Origin: Microbacterium sp. SY138
GTDB taxonomy: Bacteria > Actinomycetota > Actinomycetes > Actinomycetales > Microbacteriaceae
Direction: 5' to 3'
Length of the DNA stretch: 64,000 nucleotides
Assembly: GCF_039729145.1 (NCBI RefSeq)
Contig: NZ_CP155793.1
Coordinates: 1,364,001-1,428,000 of the forward strand
The notes beneath the pieces were generated by a model. The model saw only the letters and a program-made list of their open reading frames with translations. It had not been told where the DNA came from and did no database searches. Both the position numbers and the translations under genes were made by a program. Shown here one piece after another: positions 58,803 to 64,000 of this stretch. How positions within the stretch are numbered: the first letter of the stretch is position 1; every line of letters begins with the position of its first letter.

Positions 58803-60034
58803 GCGTCGATCTCCTGTGCGGTCATGCGTTCCAGACGGGTCGAGATGAGGGCGATCGCCCCGGTGGGGACGGCCAGGATGAAGCTCGCGATGCCGAGCGC
58901 CACCGCGAATCCCTGATATCCCAGGGCGCCGACGAGGGCCGCGCCGATGACCGGGGTGAGCGCCGACCCGACCAGGTAGACGGCGAGCAGCGGTCCCGAC
59001 CAGCGCCCGTCGGCATCCAGTGCCGCGGACGTCGACACGAAGTACATGAACGCGATGGCGTAGATCGAGTTCCAGGCGATGAACACCACGATGAAGGCGG
59101 TGGGATCGGTGACGAACCCCTCCACGATCTTGAGTGCGCCCCCGGCGACCAGCAGGACGACCAGGGGAACCGCGCGCCCGAATCGGGCTCCGACGATCAT
59201 GAGCAGCAGCGAGCCGAGGAGTCCGCCGGCTGTTGCGCCACTGAGTGCGACGCCGAGCCCTTCGGGAGTCAGGCCGGCCTGTTCCGCGCCCATGATGCCC
59301 GCCATGGCCCAGAGGGAGTCTTCGCTCGCCGCCCACAGGGCGAACACGATGAGGAGTCCGAGACCGGCGATCGTCACGGTCCGCGAGCGGGCGGGGGAGG
59401 TGCGCACGGTGCCTGTCGGAGGGATCTCGATCGGCATCGCCTCGGCGACGGCCGCCCCCGCCTGCGGGGCGAGGACCGGAGCGGCGGGAAGCCATGCCGA
59501 GGCGATCAGCCCGATCAGGCTGAACAGCGCCAGCGCACCGAAGACGTCGAGAGGGGCGAGGCCGATCAGCGGGATCACGGCGAGGACCACCGTGATGACT
59601 CCGCGGTTCGCGAGCCCGTTGAAGCCGGCGACCCTGTCGGGGTTGCGGAAAGCGGCGAGCGCCGCGCCCGATGCGGCGACCGCGCCACCTGCTCCGGCGC
59701 CGCCGAGGAGCAGCCCGGGAAGCATGGCCGCCGGCGCGAGGGCCGCGGTCGCGAAGCCCACGACGGCGAGGCCGAGCCCGGCGCGCGCGACAGTGCGGCG
59801 ATGCGCCCCGGCGCACAGCGGGGCGATGGCCAAGCCGGTCACCGCGGTGAGCAGGAGGGTCGCGGTGACGAGCCAGCTGGCGGTGAGGACGTCGAGGCCG
59901 AGGCCTGTCTGCGCGGCGGTGATCATGTAGGGCGACAGATTGACGCCCAGGTACCCCGCGATCCCGATGGCGAACGTCGCCGTCGCCGTCGGGAAGCGGA
60001 GGGGGATTCGGGTGCGGAGATCGAGAGTGGTCAT
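58799..60034 (-). CDS. MFS transporter
   Basis: This 411-residue protein has about 12 membrane helices with Ala/Gly-rich faces. Visible blocks include YLGVNLSPYMITAAQTGLGLDVLTASWLVTA at the start and FIAWNSIYAIAFMYFVSTSAAL late in the chain. The ATG at 60034 is chosen; seven residues upstream are not conserved. It is co-transcribed with the amidohydrolase and divergent from a TetR gene across tandem 17-bp repeats, so that TetR probably controls it. The substrate is unknown. Confidence 0.87.
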   Translation of the reverse strand: MTTLDLRTRIPLRFPTATATFAIGIAGYLGVNLSPYMITAAQTGLGLDVLTASWLVTATLLLTAVTGLAIAPLCAGAHRRTVARAGLGLAVVGFATAALAPAAMLPGLLLGGAGAGGAVAASGAALAAFRNPDRVAGFNGLANRGVITVVLAVIPLIGLAPLDVFGALALFSLIGLIASAWLPAAPVLAPQAGAAVAEAMPIEIPPTGTVRTSPARSRTVTIAGLGLLIVFALWAASEDSLWAMAGIMGAEQAGLTPEGLGVALSGATAGGLLGSLLLMIVGARFGRAVPLVVLLVAGGALKIVEGFVTDPTAFIVVFIAWNSIYAIAFMYFVSTSAALDADGRWSGPLLAVYLVGSALTPVIGAALVGALGYQGFAVALGIASFILAVPTGAIALISTRLERMTAQEIDA

Positions 60035-60110
60035 GGGGCTCCAGGGAGTCGGCACGGCATTGTGCGGAGAGAGGGAAGACAGCGGACGTGCGTCGGGTGG
60101 GGCACGAGGC

Positions 60111-60144
60111 GTAAACGAATGGTGTTCGTAAACGAATGGTGTTC
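60111..60144. promoter_or_regulatory. Two tandem 17-bp repeats, candidate TetR operators
   Basis: GTAAACGAATGGTGTTC occurs twice without a gap (60111-60127 and 60128-60144). The junction creates the palindrome TTCGT-AA-ACGAA. It lies in the divergent region between the MFS start (60034) and the TetR start (60221), and a -10-like TATTAT follows. Confidence 0.7.
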
Positions 60145-60220
60145 ATTATTATGCACAGATGAGGGTTCTCGCGGAACCCCCAGATCTCATACCCGGTCCG
60201 CCGGAGAAAGCGAGTCCCCG

Positions 60221-60859
60221 ATGCCGAGGCCTTCCTCCCCGCTCCTGTCCCCGGAGATCATCGGCTCGGCGGGTCTCGCGCTCGCGAGAGCCGGCGAACC
60301 GTTCGGAGTGAACGCCATCGCCCGCGAGCTCGGCGTGCGCCCGTCATCGCTCTACAACCACGTCGACGGCATGGACGGCATCCTCGAGCTCATGCGCGGA
60401 GAACTCGTGGAGGGATACCGCGTCGAGTGGCACGGCGAGCCCTGGGACGAGTTCGTGCTCGCTGTGCTGCGCACGCAACGCCGGATGTACGCAGACCACC
60501 CGCAGCTCGTTCCGCTGCTCGTGGGGAAGACGATCACGCACCCGGCGGTGATCGCCGCATACGACGATCTCGCATCCGTGCTCGTCGACGGAGGCTTCCC
60601 CGACGACGAGGTGCTCTCGGTGATCGCCGTCATCGACGCCTTCGCGATCGGCTTCGGTCTCGATCTCGCCTCTCCCGACGAGGTCTGGCAGCCCGAAGGC
60701 GGCACGCGCACTCTGGGGCGTCTCATCGACGGTGCGGAGCGCGGGAGTGCGCGGTCGGATCGTACATTCGAGCTCGGGGTCGGCCTGCTCCTCGACTCGC
60801 TGCGCGCGCGCCTCGTCGGCACTCCGCCCGTGACCGGTCAGGCGTCTTCCCGGTTCTGA
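60221..60859 (+). CDS. TetR-family repressor divergent from the amidohydrolase operon
   Basis: This 212-residue regulator has a helix-turn-helix near residues 27-46 (FGVNAIARELGVRPSSLYNHVDGMDG) and a TetR_C-type ligand domain with AVLRTQRRMYADHPQLVPLLV. The ATG at 60221 is preceded by GGAGAAAG. It is divergent from the MFS-amidohydrolase operon and probably represses it by binding the tandem 17-bp repeats. The inducer is likely the operon substrate. Confidence 0.87.
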   Translation: MPRPSSPLLSPEIIGSAGLALARAGEPFGVNAIARELGVRPSSLYNHVDGMDGILELMRGELVEGYRVEWHGEPWDEFVLAVLRTQRRMYADHPQLVPLLVGKTITHPAVIAAYDDLASVLVDGGFPDDEVLSVIAVIDAFAIGFGLDLASPDEVWQPEGGTRTLGRLIDGAERGSARSDRTFELGVGLLLDSLRARLVGTPPVTGQASSRF

Positions 60860-60903
60860 CGTAGCATGCACTCTGCCGCATCCGTCGATACCGAGGAGGA
60901 CCC

Positions 60904-61278
60904 ATGACGACCTGGAACCCTGACGAGCTCAGCCGCATCGCCGAGCCGGAGATGTTCGATCTCTCCGCGCAGCTCGAGGACGGCACCATGCCGAAGACCG
61001 TGGGGATCTGGGCGGTCGCGGTCGACGGTCGTCTGTTCGTCCGCTCCTACACGGGACTTGCGGGCAAGTGGTACGCCCCGGCCCTGGCCAGCCTGCGCGG
61101 ACGTGTCTCCGCGGGTGGCGTCACGAAGGATGTCCGCTTCGAGAGGGTCGGCGATGAGGCGATCAACGCCGCGATCGATGCCGAATACCTCCGCAAGTAC
61201 ACGCCGAGCCCATACGCTCCCGAGATGGGTCAGGAGCCGGTGCGTTCGAACACGCTCGAGGTCATCCCGCTCGACTGA
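60904..61278 (+). CDS. DUF2255 family protein
   Basis: This 124-residue cytoplasmic protein is a DUF2255 domain, related in fold to split-barrel nitroreductase-like proteins: the segments VGIWAVAVDGRLFVRSYTG, KWYAPALASLRGRVSAGG and AINAAIDAEYLRKYTPSPYAPEM are typical. AGGAGG lies 5 bases before the ATG. Family members have no proven function, though cofactor binding is suspected from the fold. It lies 44 bases after the TetR gene. Confidence 0.87.
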   Translation: MTTWNPDELSRIAEPEMFDLSAQLEDGTMPKTVGIWAVAVDGRLFVRSYTGLAGKWYAPALASLRGRVSAGGVTKDVRFERVGDEAINAAIDAEYLRKYTPSPYAPEMGQEPVRSNTLEVIPLD

Positions 61279-61566
61279 CCGTGTCGCGATGCGTCGCGTC
61301 GACCGGGGAGATTGGCCCTCTCGATGACCCGCCCCAGACGGTGTCGTCGAGAGGGCTCACCGCCCTTCCCGGACGGTAGGGGAGGCGGCGAAGATATCGC
61401 TGCGCTCACGGCTGATTCCCCAGTCCTCAGCCTCGTAGCCCCCGCTACGAAGAGCAGAATATCGCTTAATCCGCTTGTCCGCCATTTGGGGGACAAAGAA
61501 ATTTACGAATGTTGCTCGTGAGGGACTCCCTGTTGTCTTCCTGACGGCCTTCTCTAGGGTGGACTC

Positions 61567-61950
61567 ATGGACAGACTGCTCGTGCTCACCGCTCAGGTCG
61601 CCATCGCCCACGGCCATCGCATCGAGGTGACGGAGCAGACCGATCCGCTCACCGACGAACCGGTCGTCCTCGCCATCGTCGACCTCGACACGGGCATCCG
61701 CTATCGACGCGCAGAAGACCCGAGTGGCGACTTCTCCCGCTGGATCGGGCGCGTCCTGCGCTGCACCGTGACGATGGGTGGCGCCGGCGCGCACACCTCG
61801 CTGCTCGTCGACCCCATCGGGCCCGGTCCGACCGGCGCCAAGGTCGCTCTCCGTGAAGCCGACGCAGCCGCCGACGCCGCGAAGGCCGAGGCGGACCGCT
61901 GGGGTGGAGCCGACCGTCCTCCCGTGGAGGAGCCCGAGCGATTCTGGTGA
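61567..61950 (+). CDS. Hypothetical protein
   Basis: I recognise no family in this 127-residue protein. It has no signal or membrane segment. The first 90 residues look like a small alpha/beta domain (LLVLTAQVAIAHGHRIEVTEQ, VVLAIVDLDTGIRYRR), and the end is an Ala/Asp-rich helix. The 288 bases in front of it hold nothing I can name. It is convergent with dnaE2, 16 bases apart. Confidence 0.65.
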   Translation: MDRLLVLTAQVAIAHGHRIEVTEQTDPLTDEPVVLAIVDLDTGIRYRRAEDPSGDFSRWIGRVLRCTVTMGGAGAHTSLLVDPIGPGPTGAKVALREADAAADAAKAEADRWGGADRPPVEEPERFW

Positions 61951-61966
61951 GTCGGGGCGGCCGTCC

Positions 61967-64000
61967 TCAGCGGAAGTCCCTGGACCGATGCGTGAGACCG
62001 GTGCGAAGATCCTCGAACCCATCGGCGAGCACGTTGACCACGCCCTCCGCAGATCGCTCCAGGATGCCGCGGATGATGAGTGCCGGTGAATCGCGGGCGA
62101 CCCGGCGGTAGCGGTTCCAGACCCCGGCTGAGCAGACCACGTTCACCAGACCGCTTTCGTCCTCGAGATTCACGAAGGTGATCCCGGCGGCCGTCGCGGG
62201 TCGCTGACGGTGGGTGACCAGACCGGCGACCTCGATGCGTCGACCGACCTCGTGTCCCTGCAGGTCGATCGCCGTCAGAACCCCGCGCGCGCGCAACTCG
62301 TCGCGGAAGTGCGCCATCGGATGATCGTCGGTCGACACGCCGGTCGCCCACAGGTCGGCGGAGAGACGCTCGTAGCTGGTCTGATCGGCGAACAGGGGCG
62401 GTTGCACCGCGACCGTCGTCCCCGGGAGGAACCGGGAACGGTCGTCCGCCGCGGCGCCGGCCATCCAGATGGCCTCTCGACGCTCCAGGCCCAGACAGTC
62501 GAAGGCGCCGGCGGTGGCGAGGGCCTCCAGCTGCGCGGCGGTGGCATCCGTTCGTCGCACCAGGTCGTTCAAGTCACGGTACCGGCCGTTCGCGTCGCGT
62601 TCGGCGACGATCCTCTCCGCCATCGGCACACCGATCCCACGGATGCCGCCGAGCCCCAGTCGCACCGCGAACTCCCCGTCCCTGCGGTGCGCGGCCGACT
62701 CATCCGGTGCCGCACGGTCGAAGCGGAGGACAGGAGGTTGAGGGTCGGTGAGGCACTCGTCCCGGCCGGTGGGCCCGTTCCCCGAGGCGCCGGCGAGTGG
62801 TTCCAGGGTCTCTGTCGCACCGGAGACATGCAGATCGGGGCGGTGGACCTCGACCCCGTGCCGTCGCGCATCGGCAGTGAGGGTCGCTGCGGAGTAGAAG
62901 CCCATGGGCTGCGAGCGCAGGAGGCCGGCGAGGAACGCGGCGGGGTAGTGCAGCTTCAGCCAGGAGCTGGCGTAGACGAGAAGGGCGAATGACAGGGAGT
63001 GCGACTCGGCGAAGCCGAAGTTGGAGAACGCCTGGATCTGCGCGTAGATACGATCGGCCGCCTCATCGACGAGTCCGCGCCGCGCCATCCCCGCGTACAG
63101 CTTGTCCCTGACCTTCTCGATCTTCTCCAGGCCGCGCTTGGAGCCCATGGCCCGGCGCAGCAGGTCCGCCTCATCGGCCGTGCAGTCGCCGATCGCCGTC
63201 GCCATCTGGATGAGCTGTTCCTGGAAGATCGGGATGCCCAGCGTGCGTTTCAGGATGTCCTCCAGATCGCTGTGCGGATACGGGATCAGGAACTCCACCG
63301 GCTCTTCGCCGCGCAGGGCGCGCTCCCGGTTCTCCTCATCGATGCGGTCCTTCGCCATCTTGCGCCGCACGAAAGGATGCACAGCGCCACCCTGGATGGG
63401 TCCGGGGCGGATGAGCGCGATCTGGATGGCGAGATCGTAGAAGCTCCGCGGCTGCAGACGGGGGAGCAGCCCGATCTGCGCGCGGGATTCCACCTGGAAG
63501 ACTCCGATCGAATCCGCACGGCAGAGCATGTCGTAGACCCCCGCCTCCTCCTTGGGGATGCTCTCGAGCGTCCACTGCTCGCCTGTGGTCTCCCGGATCA
63601 GGTCGAAGCAGTGCTGGAGGGCGGCGAGCATCCCGAGACCCAGCAGATCGAACTTCACCAGTCCCATGAAGGCGGAGTCGTCCTTGTCCCACTGGATGAC
63701 CGTGCGGTTCTCCATGCGGGCGTGCTCCACGGGAACGACCTCGCCGACCGGGCGTGCAGTGAGCACCATGCCACCGGAATGGATGCCGAGATGCCGAGGA
63801 GCCTTCAGCAGCTCTCCCGCGTAGGCGAGCACGTTCTCGGGGATGTCGTGTCCTTCGACGGGCTCCAGACCCACGCCCCAGCCGTCGACCTGGCGGGACC
63901 ATGCGTCCTGTTGGCCGGGGGAATGGCCGAGCGCTCTGGCCATATCCCGCACCGCGTTCTTCGGGCGGTACTGGATGACGTTCGCCACCTGGGCCGCCCG
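61967..64000 (-). CDS. dnaE2: Error-prone DNA polymerase DnaE2 (partial, N-terminus outside window)
   Basis: About 678 C-terminal residues of a family C polymerase are present, open through base 64000 in frame (RAAQVANVIQYRP). The visible part has GIHSGGMVL, DLLGLGMLAALQHC, the fingers region with QEQLIQMATAIG and FGFAESHSLSFALLVYASSWLKLHYPAAF, then a helix-hairpin-helix and the OB fold VAGLVTHRQRPATAAGITFVNLEDE, ending in the short DnaE2-type tail. DnaE2 carries out translesion synthesis in the SOS response together with ImuA and ImuB, which may lie outside the window. Confidence 0.94.
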   Translation of the reverse strand, partial: RAAQVANVIQYRPKNAVRDMARALGHSPGQQDAWSRQVDGWGVGLEPVEGHDIPENVLAYAGELLKAPRHLGIHSGGMVLTARPVGEVVPVEHARMENRTVIQWDKDDSAFMGLVKFDLLGLGMLAALQHCFDLIRETTGEQWTLESIPKEEAGVYDMLCRADSIGVFQVESRAQIGLLPRLQPRSFYDLAIQIALIRPGPIQGGAVHPFVRRKMAKDRIDEENRERALRGEEPVEFLIPYPHSDLEDILKRTLGIPIFQEQLIQMATAIGDCTADEADLLRRAMGSKRGLEKIEKVRDKLYAGMARRGLVDEAADRIYAQIQAFSNFGFAESHSLSFALLVYASSWLKLHYPAAFLAGLLRSQPMGFYSAATLTADARRHGVEVHRPDLHVSGATETLEPLAGASGNGPTGRDECLTDPQPPVLRFDRAAPDESAAHRRDGEFAVRLGLGGIRGIGVPMAERIVAERDANGRYRDLNDLVRRTDATAAQLEALATAGAFDCLGLERREAIWMAGAAADDRSRFLPGTTVAVQPPLFADQTSYERLSADLWATGVSTDDHPMAHFRDELRARGVLTAIDLQGHEVGRRIEVAGLVTHRQRPATAAGITFVNLEDESGLVNVVCSAGVWNRYRRVARDSPALIIRGILERSAEGVVNVLADGFEDLRTGLTHRSRDFR

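Noticed and set aside
57213..60146. A single 977-codon minus-strand open frame spanning amidohydrolase and MFS
   Set aside because: Only the part from 58802 down reads as amidohydrolase. The upstream half is a wrong-frame reading of the MFS gene.
1..64000. CRISPR arrays
   Set aside because: No spaced direct repeats of CRISPR size are seen. The only short repeats are the 12-bp and 17-bp tandem units and operator pairs.

Overview
The window reads as high-GC actinobacterial DNA with dense overlapping genes, many of them joined by ATGA or TGATG stop/start overlaps. The right-hand genes (LeuA, HelD/HelR-type RNA polymerase recycling factor, DnaE2, DUF1003, DUF2255, GAP-family protein) suggest Microbacteriaceae, probably Microbacterium. 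That assignment is inferred from gene content and base composition only.

Bases 1 to about 43,425 form an accessory, mosaic, mobile region. Bases 1-11,300 hold a copper and divalent-metal module. It contains a partial CopA ATPase (cut by the window edge), a CopD/CtaG fusion, a CmtR-type Cd/Pb sensor with a CtpG-like ATPase, an FAD oxidoreductase, and two CDF exporters with an ArsR regulator. Bases 10,670-14,900 are a scar zone. It holds a frameshifted cueP, the tail of a multicopper oxidase, a headless trpS, an IS5-family insertion sequence that has given a TetR gene a new C-terminal end, and a frameshifted SnoaL-like gene. Bases 15,045-32,760 hold a second, largely intact copper module. It contains CopZ, a His-rich anchored protein, CopA, two YHS metal-binding proteins, two CsoR-family regulators, two more FAD oxidoreductases, an MFS exporter, a Tat-exported multicopper oxidase, a CopB-type ATPase, a complete tRNA-Cys, secreted lipoproteins, thioredoxin, a PaaD/MIP18-like protein and an ArsR regulator with an AhpD-like protein. 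Several inverted repeats of the TACCC...GGGTA type lie in front of these units and look like CsoR operators.

Bases 33,300-43,230 are the mobilisation and probable defence end of the element. They hold a toxin- or ADP-ribosyltransferase-like orphan, a candidate oriT, a MobF relaxase-helicase, a small membrane protein, and a tightly overlapped cassette encoding an excisionase-like HTH protein, a ParB-like protein, a D12-class adenine methylase, a second ParB-like protein and a possible PD-(D/E)xK nuclease. This cassette is the most likely undescribed system in the window. It lies directly against a 44-bp fragment of the 3' half of tRNA-Pro(GGG), followed by a terminator hairpin. I read this as the attachment-site end of an integrated element.

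From about 43,700 to 64,000 the DNA looks like ordinary chromosome. It holds a DUF1003 membrane protein, a type-B carboxylesterase, a GAP-family protein, a two-component system, a HerA-like ATPase, a membrane protein, an FMN reductase, 2-isopropylmalate synthase with a possible structured leader, a GntR/ABC pair, HelD/HelR, an amidohydrolase-MFS operon with a divergent TetR, a DUF2255 protein, a hypothetical protein, and the C-terminal part of error-prone polymerase DnaE2, which runs off the right edge.
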